DNA of 64,000 nt from UBA6163 sp031411655 (GTDB lineage Bacteria > Planctomycetota > Planctomycetia > Pirellulales > Pirellulaceae). The DNA is taken from the NCBI GenBank assembly GCA_031411655.1, contig JANOBM010000116.1, positions 1 to 64,000 of the forward strand. The letters run 5' to 3'. The position numbers and the translations under genes were made by a program. The notes below the pieces were generated by a model. That model searched no databases and was not told the DNA's origin. It worked only from the letters and a program-made list of their open reading frames with translations. Of this stretch, positions 8,704-18,089 are shown one piece after another (position 1 is the stretch's first letter; every line of letters begins with the position of its first letter).

Positions 8704-10269
8704 TCATTCGCTTGTGATGACCGATGAATCGACAGGAGAGTAGGATTTATCCGACAATTGGGAATCGATCATCGAGGGCATCAGGAGGCTCTCGGCAGTG
8801 TAGTCTGGAATGGTCGTTTGCAATTCACGAAGTTCATGAGGTCGTACGCTGCAAACGTCGGGTAGCACGTGAGCGACGAGCGCTACGATGATTTCATTTC
8901 TCCGGGCCAGATCGCCCTTGCGGCGAAATAACTTGCCCAAGACAGGAATGTTTGAAAGCCCAGGAACCACGGCCAAATTATTGACGTTTTCTTCTTTGAT
9001 CAGGCCACCGATCACCATGCCTCCACCGTTGGGCAGTAATACGGTTGTCGAAACCTCGGTGGTTTCTTCTTCGGGTAGACCGCTCGTTTGATTGATTTTC
9101 CCGCCAGAGACTTTCGGTAAAACGGTCATCAGGACCTGCCCGTCTTCAGCAATGATTGGCTGGACCGTAAGGACAATACCGACTTCGAGGAACTGAACGC
9201 TTTGTATCGTTGTCGTCTGAGTGGTGGTGGCGACGTTATAGCTAAGACGTTGTCCGATTTGAATCTTGGCTTCTTGATGATTCACGACTGTTAGCTTTGG
9301 CGAGGCAAGCGTTCGTGAATCCGTACGAGTGCGAATCAGTTCCAATAAGCCGCCTAAATCGTTGCCATTGACGCGAAAGGCGAGGCCTTGAGGAGAGGAC
9401 TCATCTGCAAAACCTTTGCTGATGACCGTCACGTCCGCGCCGCCGACTCTCGCTAAGGTTCGGAGGTTGATGCCGTGCTTTTCCTCTTCTGACAACGCGA
9501 TTTGGAGAACATGAGCCTCGATGAGCACTTGTCGTGGCGCTTGATCGACTTGAGCGATGTATTCGGCAATTCGTTCGATTGCTTCCGGGACATCTTCGAC
9601 AACGAGCAGTTCGCGAGTCTTTCTAGTGTCGAGAATATCGGATTCCGTCACGAATGCTTTTCCTCCTGAGGTAAGCAATCCGTTTGCGACTGCTTCGACA
9701 TCCGTCGCTGCTATAAAGTCGAGTGGAAAGACTCGCAACGTTCTGCCTTGAACTTCTCGTCCTAAATTGGCTGAGTTGGCAGTACTCGTGACGTAAAGGA
9801 GATTACCACTACGATGCCAGCGAAAACCGCTGACGTTTAAAATCGCGTCCAGTACTTCGTCCATGCGTGCGCTGCGAATGGATACGGTTACGGGGCCCTG
9901 AACGTCGGGACCGAGCACTAGGTTAAGTCCGTGATGGTCTGCGATCATCTGCAAGACGCGTGGTAGCGATGCCTCGGTTGCTACCAGCGATACATGATCA
10001 GTATCACCTTGCAGTTCGACTTCATCGGGTTCGGTCGGCCGGGGAATAGGTACCATGTCCTGTTCGCTTTCACCGGAGACCAATCGAACCATTGAAGGGT
10101 GATTTCCTTCCGCGAAGGCAGTCCAGTCCGCGCCAGACCTCGGAATCGGTTTAGCGGACGGTGATAATGGTGGCAGGCGATAGAGTTGCGGTGGACTCTG
10201 AGCCCCAGCATATGGCGCAGCAAACAACCACAGCAGCAAAACGCTCGTCGTTGTCTTGAGGTAGTCCAT
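8704..10269 (-). CDS. Secretin (PilQ/GspD family)
   Basis: Outer-membrane channel of a type IV pilus or type II secretion machine. A signal peptide (about 1-23, ending AGAQ) leads to an STN-like N0 domain (TEASLPRVLQMIADHHGLNLVLG, ~108-170), a secretin N1 domain (~178-250) and the secretin barrel (~255-480), with the characteristic LPEEETTEVSTTVLLPNGGGMVIGGLI and the C-terminal GLSNIPVLGKLFRRK. About 520 residues is short for the family. It is the last gene of a minus-strand operon after PilM-, PilN-, PilO- and PilP-like genes, which favours a pilus-type assembly. No pilin or motor ATPase gene is in the window. Confidence 0.9.
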   Translation of the reverse strand: MDYLKTTTSVLLLWLFAAPYAGAQSPPQLYRLPPLSPSAKPIPRSGADWTAFAEGNHPSMVRLVSGESEQDMVPIPRPTEPDEVELQGDTDHVSLVATEASLPRVLQMIADHHGLNLVLGPDVQGPVTVSIRSARMDEVLDAILNVSGFRWHRSGNLLYVTSTANSANLGREVQGRTLRVFPLDFIAATDVEAVANGLLTSGGKAFVTESDILDTRKTRELLVVEDVPEAIERIAEYIAQVDQAPRQVLIEAHVLQIALSEEEKHGINLRTLARVGGADVTVISKGFADESSPQGLAFRVNGNDLGGLLELIRTRTDSRTLASPKLTVVNHQEAKIQIGQRLSYNVATTTQTTTIQSVQFLEVGIVLTVQPIIAEDGQVLMTVLPKVSGGKINQTSGLPEEETTEVSTTVLLPNGGGMVIGGLIKEENVNNLAVVPGLSNIPVLGKLFRRKGDLARRNEIIVALVAHVLPDVCSVRPHELRELQTTIPDYTAESLLMPSMIDSQLSDKSYSPVDSSVITSE

Positions 10270-10475
10270 TCACGCCCTGCAGAGTCTTAGCTTGCAATTG
10301 GCAATCACTTTACTGCTCCAAATGAGCCGTAAGGATCGGTGCCAACCAACGGTGTCTTCGTTGGATATCGGCTGTGTTGGGAGATAACGCTAGAAATTGC
10401 TGGAACAGATTGCCCAAATGGACTCCTGTGCGCTTTTTTCGCGAATCGGCGAAGTGCTTTGCCGATTGGCTCAAG
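10270..10475 (-). other. Gap between PilP-like gene and secretin
   Basis: 206 bp inside an otherwise tightly packed operon. A 63-codon frame with a GTG start runs 10501 to 10310 and overlaps the end of the upstream gene by 26 bases. It has no signal peptide, no recognisable domain and no good ribosome-binding site. I do not call it a gene, but the position is suggestive. Confidence 0.3.
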
Positions 10476-11000
10476 TCACCGTGCTGCTTCAACCGATACA
10501 CGCGAGCCGGTCACGACGCCTGACGGGGTGGCAGCAATCAGTTTTTGCCCGTTAGGAAGAGCCTCGCCTTGGCGAACGATTCGATTTCCGATAATGGCGG
10601 CACCACGTCGCGAATTCAAATAGACGGCCTGAACCAAAACGGGCTCGGCAGGAGGGACAGGCATTGGGTTCGGACTGGGTACCACTCGGGCAACGTCGAG
10701 TGGATGGCGTTTAAGAATGTCTTCTATTTTCCGCGTGCGAAGAGTGGTTACTTCAAAGGTAGACTCGACCTTCGGAACCCATGCGACCGTCGGAGCGGCT
10801 ACGGGAGCGACACCCGTCTCCGAAATCGCAGTTTCCTCGTTGGGTGCGCTGGAAGGCACTTCGGCCTCGCTGCCGGAAAACTGAACGTACACAACGACAA
10901 TCAACGCCACTGAAAGTGCGGCAACGATCATCATTTTGGTTTGCTCGCTCGTTCCTTTTCGCGCTGGTGGACACTGTTGTTTTTGTGCTTGCTTACCCAT
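10476..11000 (-). CDS. PilP/GspC-like bitopic protein
   Basis: A 174-residue protein with a basic cytoplasmic tail, one membrane helix (about 23-42), a Pro/Ala-rich spacer, and a small C-terminal beta domain. The end (VYLNSRRGAAIIGNRIVRQGEAL, then GQKLIAATPSGVV) matches the pattern of PilP or GspC HR domains, which contact the secretin periplasmic domains. It lies between the PilO-like gene (8-base overlap at its start) and the secretin, where pilP is found in other bacteria. The similarity is to pattern and position; sequence identity to PilP is low. Confidence 0.65.
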   Translation of the reverse strand: MGKQAQKQQCPPARKGTSEQTKMMIVAALSVALIVVVYVQFSGSEAEVPSSAPNEETAISETGVAPVAAPTVAWVPKVESTFEVTTLRTRKIEDILKRHPLDVARVVPSPNPMPVPPAEPVLVQAVYLNSRRGAAIIGNRIVRQGEALPNGQKLIAATPSGVVTGSRVSVEAAR

Positions 11001-11688
11001 TCTCAGTACCCTTCGCTGGGCTTTCAGTCACGGGGTTTTCGACTGGGGATACCGCCTGCATGGGCAAGGGAGAGCCGAACTCGCCGATGAGATAAGCGCT
11101 GATCGTCCGGTCACCGGCTTCTGGAACTCTCAACTGTAAAACGATTGCAAGCGGTCCCTGGTCGGGGTTGGTTTGGATCGTTATTTCACTTGCCCATATT
11201 GGCTGAGCAAGTTTAGGAAGTTGATCAAGAAAATTGCAAAGTGATTCGTAGGTGCCTTCCAGTTGCACCGATGCCGTATGAATTTTCACGCGAGAGCCCA
11301 GTTGGGTTTCACCGGGTCGGATCCCTGCGGTGACGAGGTCACAACGCTCGGCAAGATCTTGAATCACTGCCATCGTTTTCTGCCAATCGTACGTTCGCGG
11401 TACCCATTCAACCGCACGATGGGCCTCGTCGACCAGCTGGCGATTACGATTGCTTTGAAGCTCGAGCTCGTCCAGCCACGTCGATGCGTTCGAAACGAGT
11501 CGCTCGGCTTCTTCGACAGCCATGGGCAACGGCGTGGAAGGCGATGCCGATTCGTTTGGCTGCTGGCGTAGCCAATGCATCGTTGCGCAAAGCATGATGC
11601 ATAGTGATCCACCGGCAATGTGAACACCTTTCAATACTCGAGGGTCTTTGCCGGCGATTTGCGCAAGGCGAGAATACCGACGTTTCAT
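10993..11688 (-). CDS. PilO-like membrane protein
   Basis: A 231-residue protein with a single N-terminal membrane helix (about 22-38), a helical stretch with coiled-coil character (~50-95), and a C-terminal domain containing TASVQLEGTYESLCNFLDQLPKLAQPIWASEITI. That last pattern is typical of the PilO/GspM ferredoxin-like fold. Its start overlaps the end of the PilN-like gene by 4 bases (ATGA) and its stop overlaps the PilP-like start by 8 bases, so translation is coupled. It should pair with the PilN-like protein to form the inner-membrane alignment subcomplex. Confidence 0.75.
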   Translation of the reverse strand: MKRRYSRLAQIAGKDPRVLKGVHIAGGSLCIMLCATMHWLRQQPNESASPSTPLPMAVEEAERLVSNASTWLDELELQSNRNRQLVDEAHRAVEWVPRTYDWQKTMAVIQDLAERCDLVTAGIRPGETQLGSRVKIHTASVQLEGTYESLCNFLDQLPKLAQPIWASEITIQTNPDQGPLAIVLQLRVPEAGDRTISAYLIGEFGSPLPMQAVSPVENPVTESPAKGTENG

Positions 11689-12272
11689 GGTAACATGACC
11701 TCGCTTCGAGGGGTCGCGACCAGCTCGGCATGCGTCACATCACCAATCTTGGTCAGCCCAACCGTTTGGGTGTTGCAAAAGCGATCTTCATCGGCGATGG
11801 CATCATGGGCGTTTACCGCGACACTGTCGTCCGCTGTCTCGACCGTCAGACGCATCGATGCCGTCGCGGTCTCCGTGTCCCCTGCGACTCGTTCTGTCGC
11901 CAATCGGAGGTGGAAATGTCGCGTGCGCAGTCCAAAGTCGCTGACGCTTTCGACAACGGCAGCCAAGCTCTGGAGTACCGAATCTCTTGGTCGAGCCGTT
12001 TGTACGGCAGCGATCATCTTGCTTAGCTGTTCGTTACTTTGCTGTAGTTTTAATGCCTGGATACGATTGTCTCTCACAGGGATAGCGGTCTGCATCAGAA
12101 TATCCAGGCTCGCTTGGCTACACTGCCGATCGTGCCAACGTGAAACGCAGATTGCACCCAGTAGCACTGAGAGAGTAACCGCCGCGATCGTGTAATTCGC
12201 TAAAACACGCGAGGCCAATTGTCGCCGGTGAATCGAAAGGGGCATCAGGTCAAAACAATCTCGGGTTTTCAT
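11685..12272 (-). CDS. PilN-like membrane protein
   Basis: A 195-residue protein beginning with a short cytoplasmic segment (FDLMPLSIHRRQ, where PilN normally has its PilM-binding INLLP-like motif), one membrane helix (about 27-44), a helical spacer and a small C-terminal domain. NLMP-like LMPLS at residues 9-13 is a plausible PilM-contact site. It overlaps both neighbours by 4 bases. Sequence is divergent, so the call relies on topology, motif and operon order. Confidence 0.7.
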   Translation of the reverse strand: MKTRDCFDLMPLSIHRRQLASRVLANYTIAAVTLSVLLGAICVSRWHDRQCSQASLDILMQTAIPVRDNRIQALKLQQSNEQLSKMIAAVQTARPRDSVLQSLAAVVESVSDFGLRTRHFHLRLATERVAGDTETATASMRLTVETADDSVAVNAHDAIADEDRFCNTQTVGLTKIGDVTHAELVATPRSEVMLP

Positions 12273-13408
12273 CGGACTCGGCCCCCTACCGACAATTGTT
12301 CGATGCCGACTTTGCTGCCACCAATTGCCAGTGCGAGTGACACGGTGTCTCCATTGCCATTGATACTTGGCAGCTTTGAATCACCGGTCTGTTGAAACTC
12401 ACTCCAATTGCAGATGGAACGACCGATGAGAGCCTGGACTGCATCGCCTACCGATTGCATCGCCCCGTGGATCGATGTCATTGCACCGCAAATATAGATC
12501 GGTGCGGTCGAAACCATCGCTTCCTGTCCAAGTCGTTCTGCGTGCTGGAGAGTCAAGCCGATTTCATTTGCTAACTCGATTGCGCGCTCGGATAAGCGAG
12601 CATGCTTGCTCTCGTCGCCTTTTTCCATGGCTTGTGAAGATTGCAATGAATCGGCTTGACCTTTCGAAAGGCGAGGAGTCGTTTCAGTTAAGTCGAGCCT
12701 TACTTCACGGCAAAGGCGTATGCTTCGGTCTTGAACAAGCGTGATCAATGACCAGTCACGGTCCCAGACAACGATAACGGCATTAGGGATGGTCGCGCGT
12801 GTCATTAGCAAGTGAGTTCTTGCAATGGCGGCAGAGCGAGGGAGGACGCTTTGGCATCGATAGCCGTTGTCGCCAAGGATTGAAATGAGTGATTCAGTGA
12901 AATCTGCACGAACCCCGCAAAGCATCGACTTCTGCGAATTCACTTGCCATGAAGTGCACTGGACGGGGCCTCCTAATTCATCAGCGATTGATTTTTGTGC
13001 TTCATTGATTTGCGAGGTGGAAACGCACCGAAGAAACTGCGCCGAAGAGGGAATGGAAATGGAGGTCGCCATTCCTCCACGAGTAGCGCAACGAGGGAGT
13101 CTCGCCGCGATTACCTCGAGATAGTGCGAAGGTGCCGCGATGCATTTGGGGGCACGTTCGCGGAGTTGATGAAGAGTTTCGACCTTCACCTCTGGTGAAT
13201 CGAGCGAACGACAGTGGGTCGTTATTCGAACGGTCGACAATCGGAGACCCTCGTCATCGAAATCAATACCCGTGCGGATTTCTGGCTTCGCCGCCATCCA
13301 GCGCCGTGAGTTGTTGGTAAGGCGATTGGGGGCCGCGACGAAGGGAGTAATTGCCATCAGACTTATTCGCGAGCAGATCGGGTACTGGTGGTTCCGAAAA
13401 GACGACAT
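12269..13408 (-). CDS. PilM-like ASKHA-fold ATPase
   Basis: First gene of the PilM-N-O-P-secretin operon. PilM is an actin-like cytoplasmic protein that docks on the PilN tail. Visible here are a beta start GIDFDDEGLRLSTVRI, a central VVWDRDWSLITLVQDRSIRLCREV (phosphate-2-like strand), and a C-terminal PIYICGAMTS followed by LALAIGGSKV. The sequence is much diverged from proteobacterial PilM. Three starts are possible: ATG 13408, 13357 or 13297. None has a good ribosome-binding site; the conserved part begins just after the third. The 272-bp gap to the divergent methyltransferase should hold the operon promoter. Confidence 0.65.
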   Translation of the reverse strand: MSSFRNHQYPICSRISLMAITPFVAAPNRLTNNSRRWMAAKPEIRTGIDFDDEGLRLSTVRITTHCRSLDSPEVKVETLHQLRERAPKCIAAPSHYLEVIAARLPRCATRGGMATSISIPSSAQFLRCVSTSQINEAQKSIADELGGPVQCTSWQVNSQKSMLCGVRADFTESLISILGDNGYRCQSVLPRSAAIARTHLLMTRATIPNAVIVVWDRDWSLITLVQDRSIRLCREVRLDLTETTPRLSKGQADSLQSSQAMEKGDESKHARLSERAIELANEIGLTLQHAERLGQEAMVSTAPIYICGAMTSIHGAMQSVGDAVQALIGRSICNWSEFQQTGDSKLPSINGNGDTVSLALAIGGSKVGIEQLSVGGRVR

Positions 13409-13680
13409 CGGCCCACGGCGAAAGTGACACAGTCATATAGGTCAGGAAAACTTCTCAGATGACTAAAATCACCCGCCGTTACCGAGAAAAATGGCTCCGA
13501 ATACCACCGATGGCGACTAGAAGTTTTGCAGGGCACCTCCGTTCCATCCGCCGCAATCGCCCCATGCATGGAGGTGACGACGGCAAATCGGTAAACTATG
13601 CCACTGTTCGTTCGGGGGCTTCTCGAGTAGGACGGACTTTGGCAATGGCCGTTTTTTCTATTTCATTAACAAGCAGCGGA

Positions 13681-14367
13681 ATGGAAGTCATCAAGAACGA
13701 TACCCTTCGATTAAAGGCACGAGCCAGTCGCCGTTACCAGTGGCACTGGATGGATACCCAGGTAGCGGGAATGCCATGGCGAATAGCCACGCCCTCCGAC
13801 CCTGATGGCATGTTGCTTGACGCGTGTCGTCGTCAGGACGAAGGCGAATCGGGCGTGATCGATCCTTTTTGGGCCGTTACTTGGCGAGCCGCTGATGGTA
13901 TGGACCAGTTTCTGTCCAATCGATGCCTCACTGGGACAAGAGTTTTGGAACTGGGTTGTGGTACCGGAAGAGCAGGCCTCGCAGCGGCATTGAGAGGTGC
14001 AAATGTGACTCTCACGGATGGAGTTTGCGATCCGCTGCTGCTCGTTCGTTTGACAACTTACGGAGTCCGCGACCGATGTCATGTCAGACGATTGCGATTT
14101 GGAGACGATCGGCTTATCGACGAGCGATTTCCAATCATCATCGGAAGCGACATCACCTATCTGCGTGACCTGTGGCCGAAGCTAGATGTGTGTTTAAGGC
14201 AACACTTAGAGATCGCAGGTGAAGTACTGCTAAGCGACCCATTTCGTTCAATCGCAACCGAGTTCGGGCAATGGATTGTCAAGCGAAAATGGCATTGTGA
14301 GGAGCATCGCGTGGTTCTTCGCGACGAACCCAAACGCCCGATTCGAATCATACGTTTGACACGGTAG
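13681..14367 (+). CDS. SAM-dependent methyltransferase (METTL21/NNT1-like)
   Basis: A class I methyltransferase of about 228 residues. Motif I is VLELGCGTGRAGLAAALRGANV, with VTLTDG as the acidic end of strand 2, and DPFWAVTWRAADG before it matches the Methyltransf_16 group whose members methylate protein lysines. A later IIGSDITYL corresponds to the post-II motif. The frame is open back to 13459, but the upstream part is Arg-rich and unlike protein, so ATG 13681 is preferred. The 3' end overlaps the convergent PilZ gene by 20 bases. Substrate unknown. Confidence 0.7.
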   Translation: MEVIKNDTLRLKARASRRYQWHWMDTQVAGMPWRIATPSDPDGMLLDACRRQDEGESGVIDPFWAVTWRAADGMDQFLSNRCLTGTRVLELGCGTGRAGLAAALRGANVTLTDGVCDPLLLVRLTTYGVRDRCHVRRLRFGDDRLIDERFPIIIGSDITYLRDLWPKLDVCLRQHLEIAGEVLLSDPFRSIATEFGQWIVKRKWHCEEHRVVLRDEPKRPIRIIRLTR

Positions 14368-14863
14368 GCAAGGAGCCGGTAAGCCGCGAAAAATCTGTCC
14401 AGAAAACTTGCTTGTCTGCAGGTGATTCATTCACACCTTCGAATGCATGCGAGTCGAGTGCATGTTGCTCAATTAGCTCAGCGCCGATCTCGTAGCACCT
14501 TGGGCCTACTCGGCGCGCACGCACAATACGAAGACGCATCCAAAGCGTTGGTAATAACAGGCGGACAACCTCTTCTGGTAAAAGTTGAACCGGGGAAATG
14601 AATCCGCATCCTCGACGCGAGAAGTCATGCGTGTATACGCCCAAAGGGACCGAAGGCCTGGGCAGCGAAGGAATGGCGTGCTCAACGTGAAGCACTGAGA
14701 GCGTCCGTACCTTGATACGACGACTCTGGCGTTCGTCGTTTGGAAGAACGTTGCTTTCACCACTTTCCGCAAAATAGTTCGACCAGTCTGGAGGCAACTC
14801 GATGCTCCAGTCCAACCGATCGATTAGCGATTCAAGTCGTTTAGAATGATCGATTCCCAACAT
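14348..14863 (-). CDS. PilZ-domain protein
   Basis: A 171-residue protein with the cyclic-di-GMP-binding signature of PilZ: RQSRR near residue 45 (RxxxR-type) and HDFSRRGCGF near residue 79 (D-x-S-x-x-G). The domain spans about 44-140, with short flanks. It overlaps the upstream HD-GYP gene by 40 bases, so the two form a compact signalling pair of a putative cyclic-di-GMP hydrolase and a receptor. Location beside the PilM-secretin operon suggests control of pili or secretion. Its start inside the HD-GYP gene has a weak ribosome-binding site. Confidence 0.75.
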   Translation of the reverse strand: MLGIDHSKRLESLIDRLDWSIELPPDWSNYFAESGESNVLPNDERQSRRIKVRTLSVLHVEHAIPSLPRPSVPLGVYTHDFSRRGCGFISPVQLLPEEVVRLLLPTLWMRLRIVRARRVGPRCYEIGAELIEQHALDSHAFEGVNESPADKQVFWTDFSRLTGSLPTVSNV

Positions 14864-15783
14864 GAAAAAATCTCTGGGTCAAATGCGGTTCCGCGTTCTC
14901 GGGCAATGAGATCAAGTGCTTTTAGTTTCGGCATCGGGGTGCGATAGGGACGCTGGCTGGTCAGGGCCTCATACACGTCTACGACCGAGCAGATTTTCGA
15001 CCAAATGTGGATTTCATCGCTGGCGCAGCCAACGGGGTAACCTTTCCCATCCAGGCGTTCATGATGCTGGTAGACCATCATGAGTTGGCCGTAGCTTAGT
15101 TCCGGACGGTTGGCTAAACGCCTGAATCCGATCAGTGGGTGTTTTTTTATCTCTCGAAATTCCGCTTCGTCGAGACGACCTGGTTTGCAAAGGATATCTT
15201 CACTGATTTCAAGTTTGCCAAGGTCATGAAGCAGACCGCCAGTGGTAATCTGCTGTACCTCGTCGACCGAGAAACCTAATTTGGTCGCGAGTATGGCGGC
15301 ATAGAACGCGACGTTTGCAGAGTGCGTGAAGGTTGTATAGTCATGATGCAATACGTTGAACAAGTCAGATGCGGCAAATGCCTGGCTTGTGACTGTCTGA
15401 GCAACCACTTTGCCGAGATGACTCGCAGAATGGATGACCTGTCCGTTATCTTCGGCCGTGAGCGAACGTGAGAGAACGTCTCGGACCACTTCGTTCATCG
15501 CACCCAGTCGGGCCTGCATGGGAATGCGACCGTCTTCGATGGGCCCAGACGCCAATTGGCGCAGGTATTTTTGGTAGCGTCCCTGGGACTCGCGAGAGAT
15601 GAAGAGTCGGTGGACTCCTCGATCCTTTAGACGCTTTAAGTCCCTAGCGGCCAATGGGTATTCTGCACCGCGGTACAGAATCAAGCGACCCGTATCTTGC
15701 TCCGCCTGAAATAAGTCGAGGCCGACTGTCGCACTAGGCAACAGCGTCGCAACACTTATTGGGATGTAGTCAGCTTCAGGCAT
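14824..15783 (-). CDS. HD-GYP cyclic-di-GMP phosphodiesterase
   Basis: A 319-residue protein. Residues ~1-110 form an N-terminal region seen in HD-GYP proteins with a DUF3391-like start; the catalytic domain spans about 140-300. HD at 186-187 in HDLGK, H215 (KKHP), HH at 240-241 and the GYP signature at 248-250 (DGKGYP) are all present, so it should be active. Enzymes of this family hydrolyse cyclic-di-GMP. No membrane segment is visible. The downstream PilZ gene overlaps its 3' end. It is separated by 266 bp without a visible gene from the TolC-like gene. Confidence 0.9.
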   Translation of the reverse strand: MPEADYIPISVATLLPSATVGLDLFQAEQDTGRLILYRGAEYPLAARDLKRLKDRGVHRLFISRESQGRYQKYLRQLASGPIEDGRIPMQARLGAMNEVVRDVLSRSLTAEDNGQVIHSASHLGKVVAQTVTSQAFAASDLFNVLHHDYTTFTHSANVAFYAAILATKLGFSVDEVQQITTGGLLHDLGKLEISEDILCKPGRLDEAEFREIKKHPLIGFRRLANRPELSYGQLMMVYQHHERLDGKGYPVGCASDEIHIWSKICSVVDVYEALTSQRPYRTPMPKLKALDLIARERGTAFDPEIFSCWESIILNDLNR

Positions 15784-16049
15784 GGACGTGAACCGAGTGT
15801 TCCGAAGGAATGGACCCCCAACCCTACGATGTAGTCAACGCCCCTTGCCGGCGACTCCCCCTTTTTGCGTCTAAATTCCGCTGGTCTTGATGCTCTAATC
15901 GTCACAAAGCAAACGGTTGGGGAAACCGTTACGGAGCGTACGCAAAGTGACTGGCTCGCCTCACCGCAAGGGGGGCGGCTTCAGCCGCGCCGGAGAGTTT
16001 TGCTACCCCGTTGCTTCGGTTGCCAGTGACCAAGAAGGCTCGAATCGAG

Positions 16050-18089
16050 CTATTCGGAAACCGTACCAACCTCAATCATGGCCGGTTGCGGGCTGCCTTC
16101 TCCTGGTAGCGGCATTGCCGGTGCAAGGAATTGCATTAATCCATCGTCGCTGGTTGGAGTCGTATCCTGCGGCTGGCTTGGGTCGAATGGCCCTATCGTA
16201 ACAGGCCGCGGCATCTTCACCTCCTCGGGGTTCGATCTCGTATCGAGAAAGCGTCCCACTTCGTACGCATCGCGATAAGCGCCGCTCGCCCAAGGGCCTT
16301 CGGCCATCGACACATCGTTGTAAGCCAGCAGAGTGCCTTTTTGGCGATGGAAGTCGCGGATGGCGAGGTTGTAGTTCGTAAGCGACCGATAAAAACTCGC
16401 CTCGCTGATAACAACCTGTCGCTGCGCTTGAAGCAGGAAGTTGATGTTGTCGGTTCCGTCGCGATACCGTCGACGAAGTACATCAACTTGTCGCAAATCG
16501 GAGAGAAATCCGTTGTAGTTCGTTTCGAGCAAGCTGTGCGTCAACGAGATTTGTCTCGCCGCACTGGCCAGGTCATGACTTATCCGAAGTTCTGTCTCAT
16601 CCAGAATGGCTCGTTCTCGACTGAGCGCCAGCCTTGCATTGGCAACCGCAGCACTCGCGGCACGAAGTCCGACAGGAAAGTTCAATTCCATCCCGGCTCG
16701 CCACTCTTGATAGTCGCCGCCGGTGATCTCGGATGCAAGATTATCGAGCGTTCCGTTGTCGCGATCCCCGATCAAATGGTCTCCCAATCCGCGCACTCGG
16801 TAGGTACCCAAGAAGTCGAGTTGAGGGCGACGATTGAGGCGAGCGGCAACTAATATCATTTCTCGCCGTTTGACATTGAATCGTTGGCGACGGATTTCAA
16901 CACGCCGTTCAACGGCCTGTTGCAGTGCGCTGTCCCAGTCAAATAGCACGCGAACGTCGCTGGGCGGCGTTGTGGGGCGAATCAGTCGTCCATCAGCAGG
17001 AGGCATGCCGAGCAGGTAGCGCAAGCGTTGTTCGAATGCGTAAAGACCTTGAGTGCCCGATAGAGCGGCTTCTACTTGCGCCTGAAAGTTATAGAATTGG
17101 GACTGGGCTTGAGCCTCTTCGTCGCTTCGACCTGCACCCACTTGCAATCGAACTTGTTGATATTGGAAGGTTTGTAGCGCCGACTCACGTCCTTTCAATG
17201 TTGCTTCCAGAACACGATAGGATGTGCTCAAGTCCCAGTAGGCTTGCTCCACGTCACTTACCAATCGAATCACCGCAGCTTCGAAATCAGCAAGCGCAAC
17301 GTCTTCATTTACTCGTGCGATCAGCACGCCGTTGTATTGGCCCACAAAGCCGCTAGGGCCCGCGATTCGGTTGTACGTCGTGCCGGCGCCTTGCATGAGC
17401 GGTTGACGCCATTCGGCCTCTACCCAGCCGGTAAAATCACTTGTGAACTGTCGGAACGGGCGATTGTTATTGTCGTAAGTCGCAATGTTTCGAAGCGCGA
17501 ACCTAGCACCCTGTGCCGTTCGTTTGCTTAATTCGGTTTGATAGACGCCGGTCGTACCTTGTGAAACCGAAGGAGTGAAAGCCCCCCCAAGCCCAAGCCT
17601 TTGTACGTTGTTCGGTTGATCGATTTTTTGCCAGTAAAGTTGGCTTCCCCATTGAGCATCAAATGCCGACAACGCTGCATCAACACCAAGGTTTGGATCG
17701 GAATGGATGAGTGATGGGTCATAGATAGTTTGAGTGGCTTGAGGCGCCGTTACCACCGCTCCGCCAATGTCACGAAGGATTGGGCTTTGCCGTACCGCAA
17801 GGTTGATCGCTTCCGGAAGAGTCATCTCAATCGTTGGAAGCTCGGACGGGTCTTCGACGGATAAGGGAGCCGCCGTGGACCTTGCTGCAGCCAGCGGTTC
17901 GCTCATGGACTGAGCTACCTGCGGGTACTCGATCTGCATTCCAACGGAATCGTGGAAAGACTGACGGGTGTCATGGGGTCCGGGGCCCGGAAGAAACTTT
18001 TGAGTCAGGCCACATCCACTGAGTATCATCGAGCCAATCGTAACGGTCGAAATACCGAGATGATGGCGGCGGAAGAATCGAATGGGCAT
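16050..18089 (-). CDS. TolC-family outer-membrane efflux lipoprotein
   Basis: A 679-residue TolC-like protein. The N-terminus is a lipoprotein signal with LSGC lipobox near residue 24, so the mature protein is anchored by lipidated cysteine. Two long helical repeats typical of the outer membrane efflux family follow, including EINLAVRQSP-like start, VEQAYWDLSTSY and the VAAARLNRRPQLDF boundary, with YRDGTDNINFLLQAQRQVV near the end. TolC proteins form the outer-membrane duct of efflux or type I secretion; no RND pump or adaptor is adjacent. Start 18089 is set by the lipobox; the frame is open to 18212. Confidence 0.85.
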   Translation of the reverse strand: MPIRFFRRHHLGISTVTIGSMILSGCGLTQKFLPGPGPHDTRQSFHDSVGMQIEYPQVAQSMSEPLAAARSTAAPLSVEDPSELPTIEMTLPEAINLAVRQSPILRDIGGAVVTAPQATQTIYDPSLIHSDPNLGVDAALSAFDAQWGSQLYWQKIDQPNNVQRLGLGGAFTPSVSQGTTGVYQTELSKRTAQGARFALRNIATYDNNNRPFRQFTSDFTGWVEAEWRQPLMQGAGTTYNRIAGPSGFVGQYNGVLIARVNEDVALADFEAAVIRLVSDVEQAYWDLSTSYRVLEATLKGRESALQTFQYQQVRLQVGAGRSDEEAQAQSQFYNFQAQVEAALSGTQGLYAFEQRLRYLLGMPPADGRLIRPTTPPSDVRVLFDWDSALQQAVERRVEIRRQRFNVKRREMILVAARLNRRPQLDFLGTYRVRGLGDHLIGDRDNGTLDNLASEITGGDYQEWRAGMELNFPVGLRAASAAVANARLALSRERAILDETELRISHDLASAARQISLTHSLLETNYNGFLSDLRQVDVLRRRYRDGTDNINFLLQAQRQVVISEASFYRSLTNYNLAIRDFHRQKGTLLAYNDVSMAEGPWASGAYRDAYEVGRFLDTRSNPEEVKMPRPVTIGPFDPSQPQDTTPTSDDGLMQFLAPAMPLPGEGSPQPAMIEVGTVSE

